Assembly: GCF_016586165.1 (NCBI RefSeq)
Contig: NZ_BCPR01000007.1
Coordinates: forward strand, 32,562-96,561
From: Dyella sp. EPa41
Lineage (GTDB): Bacteria > Pseudomonadota > Gammaproteobacteria > Xanthomonadales > Rhodanobacteraceae
Length of the DNA: 64,000 nt
Reading direction: 5' to 3'
The translations under genes and the position numbers were made by a program. The notes beneath the pieces are model-generated. The model saw nothing but the letters and a program-made list of their open reading frames with translations. It ran no database searches and was not told where the DNA came from. Of this stretch, positions 1 through 9,445 are shown piece by piece. Positions within the stretch are counted from its first letter, which is position 1. Each line of letters opens with the position of its first letter.

Positions 1-15
1 GGGTGCGCTCCTACA
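1..15. repeat. REP-like palindrome, partial at window edge
   Basis: The first bases match the right half of the 23-bp palindromic repeat (core GGGTGCGCTCCTAC) that recurs about fourteen times in this window. It lies just downstream of the ftsK stop codon. The rest is outside the window. Confidence 0.6.
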
Positions 16-34
16 GGGAGCGAGCTGGTGGCAG

Positions 35-2575
35 TCAGTCCACCGGCCCTGGCGCCAGCACGTCGCGCTGGCCGTTGATACCCATCGACGAGACCAACCC
101 CGCCGCCTCCATCGCCTCGACCAATCGCGCCGCACGGTTGTAGCCAATGCGGAACTGGCGTTGCACGAACGAGATCGATGCACGGCGCGAGCGCAGCACG
201 AACGCTGCCGCTTCGTCGTAGAGGGGATCGAGCTCGGCATCGCCGCCTTCTTCGGCGAACAGGTCGCCCGCACCTTCGCCGGGTGGTCCGGCAAGGATCT
301 CGTCCTTGTAGTCGGGCTCGCCATGCAACTTCAGGTGCGCCACCACGCGATGCACTTCCTCGTCGGCGACGAAGGCGCCGTGGATGCGCTGTGGATAACC
401 CGTGCCCGGCGGCAGGAACAGCATGTCGCCCTGGCCGAGCAGGCTTTCGGCGCCCATCTGGTCGAGGATGGTGCGCGAGTCGATCTTGCTCGACACCTGG
501 AACGCGACGCGCGTGGGAATGTTCGCCTTGATCAGGCCGGTGATGACGTCAACGGAAGGACGCTGCGTGGCAAGGATCAGGTGGATGCCCGCGGCGCGCG
601 CCTTCTGCGCGAGGCGCGCGATCAGTTCCTCGATCTTCTTGCCCGCCACCATCATCAGGTCGGCGAGCTCGTCGATCACCACCACGATCATCGGCAAGGT
701 ATCGAGCGTCTCGGGCACTTCCGGATGCGCGGGGAAGGGGTTGAGCAACGGACGTCCAGACGCCTTGGCTTCCCGCACCTTCTGGTTGTAACCGGCGAGG
801 TTGCGTACGCGCAGGTCCGACATCAGGCGATAGCGGTTCTCCATCTCGCCCACGCACCATGCCAGCGCATTGGCCGCCAGCTTCATGTCGGTGACCACCG
901 GCGCGAGCAGATGCGGAATGCCTTCGTACACCGAAAGCTCCAGCATCTTCGGATCGATCATGATCATCCGCACGTCATCGGGCGTGGCCTTGTACAGCAT
1001 CGACAGGATCATCGCGTTCACCGCGACCGACTTGCCCGAACCCGTGGTGCCCGCCACCAGCATATGCGGCGCCTTGGCGAGGTCGGCCACCACCGGCTCG
1101 CCGGTGATGCCCTTGCCCATCGCCAGCGTGAGCAGCGAGTCGGAACCACGGTATTCGCTGGAATCCAGGATCTCGGACAGGGCGATCATCTGGCGCTGTT
1201 CGTTCGGCAGCTCCAGGCCCATGCAGGTCTTGCCGGGTATCGTCTCGACCACACGAATGGACGTCCGCCCCAGGCCGCGCGCCAGATCCTTCATCAGCGC
1301 GACGATCTGGTTGCCGCGCACGCCCACGGCCGGTTCCACCTCAAAGCGCGTGATCACCGGCCCGGCCGAGGCCCCGACAACCGAAACAGGCACCTTGAAC
1401 TCACGCAGCCGCTGTTCGATCAGCTCACCGGTTTCCGCCAACTGCGCGTCGTCGATGGCGGCCATTTCGGCGCGCGGCGCAGCCAGAAGGGAAAGCGGTG
1501 GCAGCATCGCATTCGATCGCTGGCGTGGCGGAGTGCCAGGGCGCAACGGCGTGACGCTCACCGGTGCCGCCACCAGATCGCTGTCGTTGGCGGCGATGCC
1601 GCGTCCTGGCATGGGCATGGGGGCCGCGGCCGGCGCGAGTGGCGTGGCCTCCCATTCGACCGTTGCTTCCATCGGCGTCGATGCCGGTTCCATCGCGATG
1701 TCGATCGCCGGTGGGATGGCCGCTGCCACCGCAGGCGCAGCTTCGACAGGTGCCGCGGCGGCCATGGCCGCGGATGGTTCCATGGCGCGCACCGCGGTTT
1801 CCGTAGCTCGCGACACGATGGCCGATGTGCTCGGCGGCTGCGGGCTCGCACTGGCCACGGCAGCGCCACGGCGCGACAACGTCGCCGGCGCGGAGGCAGC
1901 CGGCCCGTGCTTGGGCACCAGCCACGGTTCGCGGATGATTTTTTCCTGCCGCGCGGCGTGACGCACGCGGGGTGGCGACATGGGCGCCGCGGACGGCGCG
2001 GATTCGACGCCCGGCGTAGCCCGTGGCGGCAGCGATGGCGCCGGAGCCTGGGTTCGGCGTTGTTCGGCCGCAGGCGTGCGACGCGACTTCGCCGAGGTAC
2101 GTTCCTGGCGACGCACCGCACCGCCTGCGCGGCGAACACCGTTCGTCCGCCCGCGCCGGCTCGCCAGCGCGTCGAAAACGCGTTGAAGCAGGGCCGCCAA
2201 GCGATCGACACCCGCCGACAAGCGCTGGAAGATCGCCCGCCAACCCACGCCGAGATACCACGGCAGCGCCGCGGCGATGACCGCCAGCATGATGAGCGTG
2301 GTCAACCCGCCGCCAAAGACACCCCCGATGCCGTGCGAAAGGGCGCGGCACGCCGCGCCACCGAGCCGCGGGTCATCGGTGTACTGGTCGACGACCAACC
2401 CTTCCAGGGTCGCGCTGGCCAGCAACACCAGCAAGGCACCCAGCCAGAACCGGATCGTTCCCTGCCCGCCCGTGGACAACCCGCGCCGCTTCGCAAGCGA
2501 ACCACCGAGACGCCAGAACAGGGGAATCAACCAGAGCGTGGACAGCCCGAAGCCGCCAAAGAGAAAAGAGAGCAT
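35..2575 (-). CDS. ftsK: FtsK/SpoIIIE-type DNA translocase, short N-terminus
   Basis: This is a membrane-anchored, ATP-driven double-stranded DNA pump of the FtsK family, which couples chromosome segregation to division. The 846 residues contain membrane segments near residues 1-25, 42-62 and 84-108. A long Ala/Pro/Arg-rich linker follows to about residue 365. The motor has a Walker A GTTGSGKS near 507-514 and a Walker B ending VVVIDELAD near 630-640. The C-terminal winged-helix gamma domain (about 780-846) includes the DNA-reading motif RIGYNRAA. The membrane domain begins at what aligns with TM2 of four-TM FtsK, so TM1 and its periplasmic loop are absent. An in-frame stop lies 14 codons upstream, and no Shine-Dalgarno sequence precedes the ATG. 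Neighbouring mnmE is not the usual ftsK context, so a paralogue is possible. Family assignment is certain; the start and the role as the main FtsK are not. Confidence 0.9.
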   Translation of the reverse strand: MLSFLFGGFGLSTLWLIPLFWRLGGSLAKRRGLSTGGQGTIRFWLGALLVLLASATLEGLVVDQYTDDPRLGGAACRALSHGIGGVFGGGLTTLIMLAVIAAALPWYLGVGWRAIFQRLSAGVDRLAALLQRVFDALASRRGRTNGVRRAGGAVRRQERTSAKSRRTPAAEQRRTQAPAPSLPPRATPGVESAPSAAPMSPPRVRHAARQEKIIREPWLVPKHGPAASAPATLSRRGAAVASASPQPPSTSAIVSRATETAVRAMEPSAAMAAAAPVEAAPAVAAAIPPAIDIAMEPASTPMEATVEWEATPLAPAAAPMPMPGRGIAANDSDLVAAPVSVTPLRPGTPPRQRSNAMLPPLSLLAAPRAEMAAIDDAQLAETGELIEQRLREFKVPVSVVGASAGPVITRFEVEPAVGVRGNQIVALMKDLARGLGRTSIRVVETIPGKTCMGLELPNEQRQMIALSEILDSSEYRGSDSLLTLAMGKGITGEPVVADLAKAPHMLVAGTTGSGKSVAVNAMILSMLYKATPDDVRMIMIDPKMLELSVYEGIPHLLAPVVTDMKLAANALAWCVGEMENRYRLMSDLRVRNLAGYNQKVREAKASGRPLLNPFPAHPEVPETLDTLPMIVVVIDELADLMMVAGKKIEELIARLAQKARAAGIHLILATQRPSVDVITGLIKANIPTRVAFQVSSKIDSRTILDQMGAESLLGQGDMLFLPPGTGYPQRIHGAFVADEEVHRVVAHLKLHGEPDYKDEILAGPPGEGAGDLFAEEGGDAELDPLYDEAAAFVLRSRRASISFVQRQFRIGYNRAARLVEAMEAAGLVSSMGINGQRDVLAPGPVD

Positions 2576-2734
2576 GCCTGAGTGTTCGATGCCGCCGCGT
2601 GCAAACTCAGCATGTTAGCGCCCAGTGGTCACCCGAGTCAGCAGATTGCTCTGTAAGCGGCTGTATGCGCTGGCTGAAGCCCATCCCATGTCATCACACC
2701 CAAGCCCCACCACCGCGGGTCAGCGACTGGAACG

Positions 2735-3356
2735 TCATCGTCCGGGAATAGCCGGCCGGTCCGGGTTGTAGGAGGGATCGAGGTTCGCTACCAGGTCAGC
2801 GACGACGGCGCGTACATACGGCGCGCCATTCGTCTGTGGCTTCACATGGATCGTCTCATGGGAGGGCACCTGCTCGACGAGCCTTCCCGTCGAGGCGTCG
2901 AAAATGCGGATGTGCCTTGTAGCCAATGCGGGCTGACCTGGAGTTCGACGCAACGGAAACGGCACCTGCGCCGTCGAACATGGCGCCGAAGCTGGGCGTC
3001 ACTTCGGGGTTGAAGTAAATGGCCATCACATAAGGCTTGGCCTCGGACCGCCCGGAAAGCCGCCGCGCCTCCAGCTGGTCCTCCGTAAACAACGCGTCCT
3101 TCGTGCTGACGGAACCGAGAACGATGTTTCGGTCGCTGGCCCAATCGGCAAACGCATACTTCGTCCTCAGGCAGATGCCCTCTGAGAGATCGTCCGAGGA
3201 CTCGCAGGCAACGTAGACGGTAAACCGTGCATGGTTGTCCTTGTCATAGAGTGACAACGATTGCAGCTTGTCCTGATCCAGGACGGTCGGCTTCCCGGCG
3301 CACGCCGAAAGCACAACGCCGGCGAAAAGGAACAACACTCGAGGAGCGAGAGACAT
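2735..3356 (-). pseudogene. hypothetical lipoprotein, interrupted by a +1 frameshift
   Basis: The protein opens with a lipoprotein signal (hydrophobic stretch, then LSACAG, with Cys as the likely lipidated residue). Its mature part shows no family I recognise. The first frame reads through ARIGYKAH and then degenerates to a basic tail ending near 2856. A second frame continues naturally as HIRIFDASTGRL and ends near 2735. Skipping one base in the AAGG near 2917-2921 joins the two into one protein of about 206 residues. The ATG at 3356 is preferred over an upstream GTG because a GGAG lies eight bases before it. The break may be a real mutation or a sequencing error. Function unknown. Confidence 0.6.
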
Positions 3357-3553
3357 CGCGGACACTCCATCCTATGAGAGAAATCCACCGGCCAGAAAAA
3401 CCCGGCCAACCTTGCTGACGTAAATCGACGACGATGCGGATGCGCCTTGCCGAGGGAGCTCGATTGCGAGCCGGCGCGGGCGACACCAGCTTGGAGGATC
3501 TTCATCCGCTTGGGAAGCCTCGGCCCAAGGGCCAGGCAGGACTCGGTCAAGTC

Positions 3554-4894
3554 CTATTTCCCGATGCAGAACGAACTGAAGATGGCCCCGAGCAGATCGT
3601 CGCTCGAGTAGGTACCGGTGATTTCGCCCAGGGCGTGCTGGGCCTGGCGCAGCTCCTCGGCGGCAAGCTCGCCGGCCTGGGTCACGCGCAGGACTTCGTC
3701 GGCGCGGTCGAGGCGGTATTCCACCTGTTCCAGCGCCAGCACGTGGCGCCGGCGGGCGCTGAAGGCGCCTTCGCCGCTGCCGGCGCCGGCCAGTTGCTTG
3801 AGGTGGTCGCGCAGGGCATCGAGGCCTTCGCCGGTTTTGGCCGAGGCCCGGACCCAGACCGCTTCGTCGCGTTCTTCGTAGCCCGCGCCCGTATGGTCGA
3901 TGTCGATCTTGTTGACCAGCACCAGGCGTTCGACGCTGGAAGGCAGATCCGCCAGCAGCGAGAGATCATGCTCGGCATGCTGCGCATCCGTGACCAGCAA
4001 CGCGACATCGGCGCGTGCAAGTTCACCGTGCGCGCGGCGCACGCCTTCCTGTTCCACCGGATCGTCGGTTTCGCGCAGGCCCGCGGTATCGGCGAGTTCC
4101 AGTGCGATGCCGTCGAGGCTGAGATGCTCGCGCAGCACGTCGCGCGTGGTTCCCGCGATGTCGGTGACGATGGCGCGATCGCTGCCGGACAGCGCATTGA
4201 GCAGGCTGGACTTGCCCGCGTTTGGACGTCCAATGATCGCCACGCGCAAACCGTCATTGAGCCGCACACCCCGCTGCGCTTCGCGCAGCAGCTCAGCCGA
4301 TTGCGCCCGCAGGGCGTCGAGCTTCCGCATGATCGCCGGATCGGCGAGGAAGTCGATCTCCTCCTCGGGAAAATCGATGGCCGCTTCGATATGCACGCGC
4401 AATCCGATCAGCGACTGCAGGAGATCATGCACCTTGTGCGAGAACACGCCTTCCATCGAACGCAAGGCCGCTCGCGCGCCAGCCTGCGAACGCGCGGCGA
4501 TCAGGTCGGCGACCGCTTCGGCCTGCGCAAGATCAAGCTTGCCGTTCAAGAACGCGCGCTCGGTGAACTCGCCCGGCCGTGCGAGGCGCGCGCCCATGGC
4601 GCACACGCGGCGCAGCAAAGCATCGAGCAGCACCGGGCTGCCATGCCCCTGCAGTTCCAGCACATGTTCGCCGGTGTACGAAGCTGGCGCGGGGAAGTAG
4701 AGCAGCAGCCCCCGATCGATCAGCTCGCCATCGCGATCGCGAAACGCCGTGAAGTGTGCGCGGCGAGGATCGGGGTCGCGACCGAGCAACTCCGCCGCCA
4801 TGCGTGGCACCGCAGGACCGGAAACACGAAGCACGCCGACACCGGCGGCGCCGGGTGCGCTGGCAATGGCGGCAATGGTGTCGGTGGAGGTCAT
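3554..4894 (-). CDS. mnmE: tRNA modification GTPase MnmE (TrmE)
   Basis: With MnmG, MnmE makes the (carboxymethyl)aminomethyl modification at U34 of several tRNAs. The 446-residue length fits the family. The N-terminal tetrahydrofolate-binding domain begins TSTDTIAAIAS. The inserted G domain shows GRPNAGKSS (about 219-227), DTAGLRETDD and NKID, and the protein ends in the family's C-I-G-K motif, whose Cys is functionally important. The start at 4894 drops an unsupported upstream extension of 41 codons in the same frame. No mnmG, rsmG or parAB lies next to it, unlike many gammaproteobacteria. The gene reads away from the origin as a separate unit from yidC. Confidence 0.97.
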   Translation of the reverse strand: MTSTDTIAAIASAPGAAGVGVLRVSGPAVPRMAAELLGRDPDPRRAHFTAFRDRDGELIDRGLLLYFPAPASYTGEHVLELQGHGSPVLLDALLRRVCAMGARLARPGEFTERAFLNGKLDLAQAEAVADLIAARSQAGARAALRSMEGVFSHKVHDLLQSLIGLRVHIEAAIDFPEEEIDFLADPAIMRKLDALRAQSAELLREAQRGVRLNDGLRVAIIGRPNAGKSSLLNALSGSDRAIVTDIAGTTRDVLREHLSLDGIALELADTAGLRETDDPVEQEGVRRAHGELARADVALLVTDAQHAEHDLSLLADLPSSVERLVLVNKIDIDHTGAGYEERDEAVWVRASAKTGEGLDALRDHLKQLAGAGSGEGAFSARRRHVLALEQVEYRLDRADEVLRVTQAGELAAEELRQAQHALGEITGTYSSDDLLGAIFSSFCIGK

Positions 4895-4962
4895 GGGTGG
4901 AATTATGCAGGCAGCCTGCATCGCGTGGTCAGCCCTCCATGAATGAAGGACCGCGGCAAGCT

Positions 4963-4986
4963 GTCGTGCACTGGGTGCGCTCCCAC
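4963..4986. repeat. REP-like palindrome
   Basis: Slightly diverged copy of the 23-bp palindrome (GTGCACTGGGTGCGCTCCCAC). It lies just upstream of mnmE and before the long composite repeat. Confidence 0.6.
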
Positions 4987-5012
4987 GGAGATGAGCAGCG
5001 TTGTCGCGAGCA

Positions 5013-5474
5013 CCCACCCCTCACCCCAGCCCTCTCCTCGCTCCTCAACGCCGCGACCATCCATGGCCGCTCCCCGCGTGCCCCGGAGGGGAGAGGGAGA
5101 AAAACGGCGGTGCGGCGCGAATAGATTCCCTCACGGCTCAACGACGTTGCCTTGAGTCCTCTTCGCATCGACGCGTTGCGGTGTAGCCGCTCCGTTCGAG
5201 GTAGCAACGAGCCCGTCCCGGCTGGCTTCAGTGGACCGACGCTTCTATCCCACGTACTGCCATGAGCCCTGGCTTTGAAGGCCATTTTCTTTGGGTTACT
5301 TTTCTTTTGGGCCAGCAAAAGAAAAGTGACTCGGCGGCCGGCAGGACGTCGAAACGCCCGCTGCGTAAGCGGCACTCTTGCGGAAGCGGGGCTACCGGAG
5401 GCGATAACCCGCTCTCAAGAGGAAAACCATGCAGCCCATCGCGAAAGGCTGTCGCGCACAGGGTGCGCTCCTAC
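5013..5474. repeat. composite intergenic repeat, copy A
   Basis: This fills most of the 669-bp gap between mnmE and yidC (4895-5563), which holds no credible gene. It matches 43385-43849 over its whole length, with scattered substitutions. In order it contains a C-rich module (CCTCACCCCAGCC..., with CCATCCATGG at its centre), a spacer, an inverted repeat GTTACTTTTCTTTTG...CAAAAGAAAAGTGAC at 5295-5330, a GC module, and a terminal REP-like palindrome. Small ORFs read from it are byproducts. No transposase or tyrosine REP nuclease is present in the window. Confidence 0.8.
5451..5474. repeat. REP-like palindrome ending composite repeat A
   Basis: Copy of the recurrent palindrome (TCGCGCACAGGGTGCGCTC) at the right end of the composite repeat, the same relative position it has in copy B. 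Confidence 0.7.
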
Positions 5475-5512
5475 AAAGGGGGAGGATGACTGTTTGCAGT
5501 CATACCTCGACG

Positions 5513-5546
5513 AAAAAAAAAAGGCCGCATCAGCGGCCTTTTTTTC
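5513..5546 (-). terminator. terminator of the rpmH-rnpA-yidC operon
   Basis: AAGGCCGC-atca-GCGGCCTT hairpin flanked by A and T runs on both sides. On the minus strand it follows the yidC stop by about 20 bases and ends in a run of T, a classic intrinsic terminator. The opposite A/T run makes it potentially bidirectional. Confidence 0.9.
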
Positions 5547-5563
5547 CGAACGCTGGCAGCCGA

Positions 5564-7267
5564 TCAGGCCTCCTTGGCCTTCTCGTCCGCGCGCTCCACG
5601 CTGCGCGTGATCAACCACTGCTGCGCCAGGCTGGTGATGCCGTTGACCACCCAATACAGCACCAGACCCGCCGGGAAGAACAGGAACATGAAGCCGAACA
5701 CCACCGGCATCACCTTCATCATCTTCTGCTGGGCCGGGTCCATGCCCGCGGCCGACGGCGACAGCCACTGCGTTGCCAGCATCACCAGGATGTAGATCAC
5801 CGGCAGCACGAAGAACGGATCGGGCGCGGAAAGATCGTGGATCCAGCCGAAGAACGGCGAGTGACGAAGCTCCACGCTCTCCATCAGCACGCGGTACAGG
5901 CCGAAGAACACCGGCATCGTGATGAGCACCGGCAGGCAACCCGACATCGGGTTCACCTTCTCCTTCTTGTACAGCTCCATCATGGCCTGCTGCATCTTCA
6001 TCTTGTCGTCGCCGTAACGCTCCTTGAGAGCGGTCACGCGCGGCTGCAGCTTGCGCATCTTGGCGCCGGAACGGAACTGCGCGGCGGTCAGCTTCCACAG
6101 CGCGGCCTTCAGCAGCAGCACCAGCAGGATGATGGCCACGCCCCAGTTGCCGCTGATCGCGTGCAGCTGCGACAGCAGCCAGTGCAGCGGCTGCGCCACG
6201 ACGGTCAGCCAGCCATAGTTGGTGGTGAGGTCGAGCCCCGGCGCCACGGTGTCCAGGGTACCCTGCAGCTTCGGACCCACGTAGAGGCGCGAGGCGGTGG
6301 CCACGCTCTGGCCCGGCGCCACGCTCAACGACGGACCCACCGCGCGGATCAGGTACACCGGCTGGGCGGTGTCCGCATTGATCACGCTGGTGCTGTAGCT
6401 GTTGGCGTCCTGCGCCGCCGGAATCCAGGCGACGAAGAAGTAGTGCTGCAGCATCGAGGCCCAGCCGCCGGTGATCGCATGGTTCACGGGCTTCTTCGCG
6501 AAGTCGGCGAAGGGCAGCGTGGACATCTTCTCTTCGGGGCTGTACCACGCCGCGCCATAGAAGCTGTGCGACGCCGGATCGCTGAAGTTCTGCCACCAGC
6601 TCTTCTGCTGCGCCGGCGCCACGCGCTGCAGCTGCTCGTACGCATTGCCCTGCCATGCGGCGGAACCGCCGTTCTCGATCTTCTGGTCGAGGCTGACGAC
6701 ATAGCTGCCGCGCTTCAGCGCATAGGTCTTGGTGACCTTCAGGCCCGAGGCATCGGACCAGGTGAGGTCGACCTTGAGCTCGTCCTGGCCCTGCGCCAGC
6801 GCATAGCTGGCCTGCGCGGCCTGGAACACGGCGCGATGGTCGGGCGCGGTGCCCTGGTTGCTCACCAGGCCGCTCTGCGCGACGAAGTACTGCGAGCGCT
6901 CGTCATCGAGCAGGCGCACCGGCGCGGGGTCCGGATCCTTCTTCGTGCGCGGCACCGCCGGATAGTGGAGCAATTCCGAACGCACCACGGTGCCGCCGCG
7001 GGTGTCCACGGTGAGGCGCAGCACGTCGGTGCTGATGGTGATGAGTTGCGCGGACGCCTCGGTGGTGGTGCCCGGCACGGCCGCGGGGGAGGCGGACGTG
7101 CCTGCGGTTGCACCCGGTACGCTGCCATCGCTCGGCGTCGCGGCGGTGGACGACGGGGCGGCGGCGACGGCGGGCGGCTGCGGGCTGTAGTCCTTCTCCC
7201 AGGCCATGAACAGCAGATAGGCCACGGCCAGCAGGGCGAAGATGAGGAACGTGCGCGTTTGATTCAT
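5564..7267 (-). CDS. yidC: membrane protein insertase YidC
   Basis: YidC inserts and folds inner-membrane proteins, alone or with the Sec translocon. The 567-residue protein starts MNQTRTFLIF with an N-terminal membrane anchor, followed by a Pro/Ala/Thr-rich stretch and the large periplasmic beta-domain seen in Gram-negative YidC. The conserved C-terminal core contains several helices, with GWGVAIILLVLLLKAALW at its start and MSGCLPVLITMPVFFGLY inside. The start at 7267 was chosen over an upstream one because the hydrophobic anchor begins there. It is the last gene of the operon, 58 bases downstream of rnpA, which leaves no room for yidD. Confidence 0.97.
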   Translation of the reverse strand: MNQTRTFLIFALLAVAYLLFMAWEKDYSPQPPAVAAAPSSTAATPSDGSVPGATAGTSASPAAVPGTTTEASAQLITISTDVLRLTVDTRGGTVVRSELLHYPAVPRTKKDPDPAPVRLLDDERSQYFVAQSGLVSNQGTAPDHRAVFQAAQASYALAQGQDELKVDLTWSDASGLKVTKTYALKRGSYVVSLDQKIENGGSAAWQGNAYEQLQRVAPAQQKSWWQNFSDPASHSFYGAAWYSPEEKMSTLPFADFAKKPVNHAITGGWASMLQHYFFVAWIPAAQDANSYSTSVINADTAQPVYLIRAVGPSLSVAPGQSVATASRLYVGPKLQGTLDTVAPGLDLTTNYGWLTVVAQPLHWLLSQLHAISGNWGVAIILLVLLLKAALWKLTAAQFRSGAKMRKLQPRVTALKERYGDDKMKMQQAMMELYKKEKVNPMSGCLPVLITMPVFFGLYRVLMESVELRHSPFFGWIHDLSAPDPFFVLPVIYILVMLATQWLSPSAAGMDPAQQKMMKVMPVVFGFMFLFFPAGLVLYWVVNGITSLAQQWLITRSVERADEKAKEA

Positions 7268-7325
7268 CGCGGAGCAGATCCGGTGCATGCCGCGACAACG
7301 GGCCGCGGAAGAGGGTGGATAAAGG

Positions 7326-7724
7326 TCAACGCACGATTGTGCCGGCCGCATCGCCCGGCTTCAATGTGGCCTCGAGCCTCACGGAGCGCAGCTTCTTCCA
7401 GAGCAGTTGCAATTCGTCGAGCAGCTCCGGGCCCGGCAGGCTCACGGCCTGCTCGCGCGCCATCACCATGAGGTCGATGGGCGGAAGCTCAAGGCGGTGG
7501 CGCCGGAACGATTCGCGCACCAGGCGCTTGATGCGGTTGCGATCGACCGCGCGCTTGGACACGCGCTTGGAAATGGCCAGGCCCAGGCGCGGGTGGTCCA
7601 GATCGTTCGGACGATAGCGCACAGAAAAACAGCGGCCGCCGAAGCGGCCGCTGGCATGACGCAGAGCAGCGAAATCACCGGCGCGGCGAAGCCGCGCCTC
7701 GCGCGGCAGGCCGGCGGCACGCAT
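7326..7724 (-). CDS. rnpA: ribonuclease P protein component
   Basis: This is the small basic protein subunit of RNase P, which helps the catalytic RNA mature tRNA 5' ends. The 132-residue protein carries the family signature KRAVDRNRIKRLVRESFR near residues 57-74 and is Arg/Lys-rich throughout. The ATG at 7724 follows rpmH by 14 bases; longer in-frame extensions would run through rpmH and were rejected. It is co-transcribed with rpmH and yidC. The RNase P RNA gene is not in the window. Confidence 0.95.
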   Translation of the reverse strand: MRAAGLPREARLRRAGDFAALRHASGRFGGRCFSVRYRPNDLDHPRLGLAISKRVSKRAVDRNRIKRLVRESFRRHRLELPPIDLMVMAREQAVSLPGPELLDELQLLWKKLRSVRLEATLKPGDAAGTIVR

Positions 7725-7738
7725 GGTGAGCGCGCCGC

Positions 7739-7876
7739 TTACGGGATCAGGCGCTTGCGGCCCTTGGCGCGACGTGCGTTCAGGACCTTGCGGCCATCGG
7801 CGGTCGCCATGCGGGCGCGGAAGCCGTGGGTACGGGCGCGCTTGAGCTTGCTGGGTTGGAAGGTACGCTTCGACAT
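7739..7876 (-). CDS. rpmH: 50S ribosomal protein L34
   Basis: A 45-residue, highly basic protein starting [19 protein letters not shown] and ending KGRKRLIP, an unmistakable bacterial L34. It is first in the leftward operon rpmH-rnpA-yidC. It faces away from dnaA across a 213-bp gap that holds two DnaA-box-like sites, the canonical layout around bacterial origins. Confidence 0.97.
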   Translation of the reverse strand: MSKRTFQPSKLKRARTHGFRARMATADGRKVLNARRAKGRKRLIP

Positions 7877-7983
7877 GGCTCTGTCCGAAGTTAAAGTGAT
7901 AAAAAGGTTGGAAATTATGCGGGCTTGCGACGGGCGCTGTCAAATCCCTGCTCAAAAGGGTTGACAGGGGCCTGTTCGCTTCC

Positions 7984-8004
7984 TGTGGATATCCATGTGG
8001 ATAT
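7984..8004. promoter_or_regulatory. two directly repeated DnaA-box-like sites upstream of dnaA
   Basis: TGTGGATAT occurs at 7984-7992 and 7996-8004 in a 12-bp direct repeat. Each is one mismatch from the DnaA box (TTATCCACA, read in reverse). The position in the rpmH-dnaA gap fits autoregulation of dnaA or an auxiliary part of the origin. Confidence 0.6.
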
Positions 8005-8089
8005 CCATGCCATGACGGAGGGTTCGTGCTGCTAGACTTGCCGGTCCACCCCGCGCGAAAGCGCTCCTTCCAGTGGTTGAAAAGTATCC

Positions 8090-9445
8090 ATGAGTGACCT
8101 GTGGCGGCGCTGTCTCGAGCGTCTCGAGGGCGAATTGAACGCCGAAGACCTGCACACCTGGCTGATGCCGCTGCAGGCACGCGACGACACCCATGGCCTT
8201 CAGCTGTTTGCTCCCAACCCGTACACCCTGGATACGGTGCGCGACCGCTACCTGGCACGCATCGAGACGGTGATCAGCCAGCTGACCGGCCATGAGCTGA
8301 CCGTGAGGCTGGAGGTGGGCTCCAGCTCGCCCCGGGCCACCGCCAGCGGCAAGGCGGCCACCGCCCAGCCCAAGGCCGCGCCGGCGCCCGCCCCGGTGGT
8401 GGCCGAACCGGTCGCGCCCAGCTTTACCCACAACCTGGACCCCCACTACACCTTCGAAACCTTCGTCGAGGGCAAGTCGAACCAGCTGGGCAAGGCCGCC
8501 GCGATGCAGGTGGCGATGAACCCGGGCCGCGCCTACAACCCGCTGCTGCTGTACGGCGGCACCGGCCTGGGCAAGACGCACTTGATGCACGCCACCGGCA
8601 ACCTGATGCGCGAGCGCAACCCGGATTTCAAGGTGCTGTACCTGCGCTCGGAGCAGTTCGTGGGCTCGATGATCGAGGCGTTGCGCACCAAGAGCATGGA
8701 TGAGTTCAAGCGCCGCTTCCGCTCGGTGGACGCGCTGCTGATCGACGACATCCAGTTCTTCGCCGGCAAGGACACCACGCAGGAGGAGTTCTTCCACACC
8801 TTCAATGCGCTGTTCGAATCCAAGCAGCAGATCATCCTCACCTGCGACCGTTACCCGAAGGAAGTCGACAAGCTCGAACCACGCCTGAAGTCGCGCCTGG
8901 GCTGGGGCCTGTCGGTGGCCATCGAGCCGCCGGACTTCGAGACGCGCGCGGCCATCCTGCTGTCCAAGGCGCACGACAAGGGCGTCGCGGTGGGGGAGAA
9001 CGTGGCGATGCTGCTGGCCAAGCGCATCCGCTCCAACGTGCGCGACCTCGAGGGCGCGTTGAACACGCTGGCGGCGCGCGCCAACTTCTACGGCAAGCCG
9101 ATCACCATCGATTTCGCGGAAGAAACGCTGCGCGACCTGCTCGCCACGCACGCGCAGGCGGTGACGGTGCCGAACATCCAGAAGACGGTGGCCGACTATT
9201 ACCAGGTGCGCCTGCAGGACCTGCTGTCCAAGCGCCGCGTGCGCTCGCTGGCACGCCCGCGGCAGATCGCGATGGCGCTGTCCAAGGAGTTGACCGAGCA
9301 CAGCCTGCCGGAAATCGGCGAGGCGTTCGGCGGCCGTGACCACACGACGGTGCTGCACGCCTGCCGCACCATCAAGAAGCTTTGCGAGACAGACACGCGG
9401 ATGCGGCAGGATTGGGAACAATTGATCCGCATCCTTACCGGCTGA
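8090..9445 (+). CDS. dnaA: chromosomal replication initiator DnaA
   Basis: DnaA binds DnaA boxes and opens the origin. The 451-residue protein has an N-terminal DnaB/DiaA-interaction domain beginning [17 protein letters not shown]. An Ala/Pro-rich linker runs from about 80 to 105. The AAA+ module shows Walker [11 protein letters not shown] (about 156-165) and Walker [10 protein letters not shown] (217-225). The C-terminal DNA-binding domain carries the signature [12 protein letters not shown] (about 414-425). It is the first gene of the rightward origin cluster. Boxes lie both upstream of it and between it and dnaN. Confidence 0.98.
   Translation: MSDLWRRCLERLEGELNAEDLHTWLMPLQARDDTHGLQLFAPNPYTLDTVRDRYLARIETVISQLTGHELTVRLEVGSSSPRATASGKAATAQPKAAPAPAPVVAEPVAPSFTHNLDPHYTFETFVEGKSNQLGKAAAMQVAMNPGRAYNPLLLYGGTGLGKTHLMHATGNLMRERNPDFKVLYLRSEQFVGSMIEALRTKSMDEFKRRFRSVDALLIDDIQFFAGKDTTQEEFFHTFNALFESKQQIILTCDRYPKEVDKLEPRLKSRLGWGLSVAIEPPDFETRAAILLSKAHDKGVAVGENVAMLLAKRIRSNVRDLEGALNTLAARANFYGKPITIDFAEETLRDLLATHAQAVTVPNIQKTVADYYQVRLQDLLSKRRVRSLARPRQIAMALSKELTEHSLPEIGEAFGGRDHTTVLHACRTIKKLCETDTRMRQDWEQLIRILTG

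Noticed and set aside
161..2581. 806-codon open frame opposite ftsK
   Set aside because: It is His/Arg/Gln-rich with no domain, and mirrors a clear FtsK on the other strand; long antisense frames are expected at this GC content.
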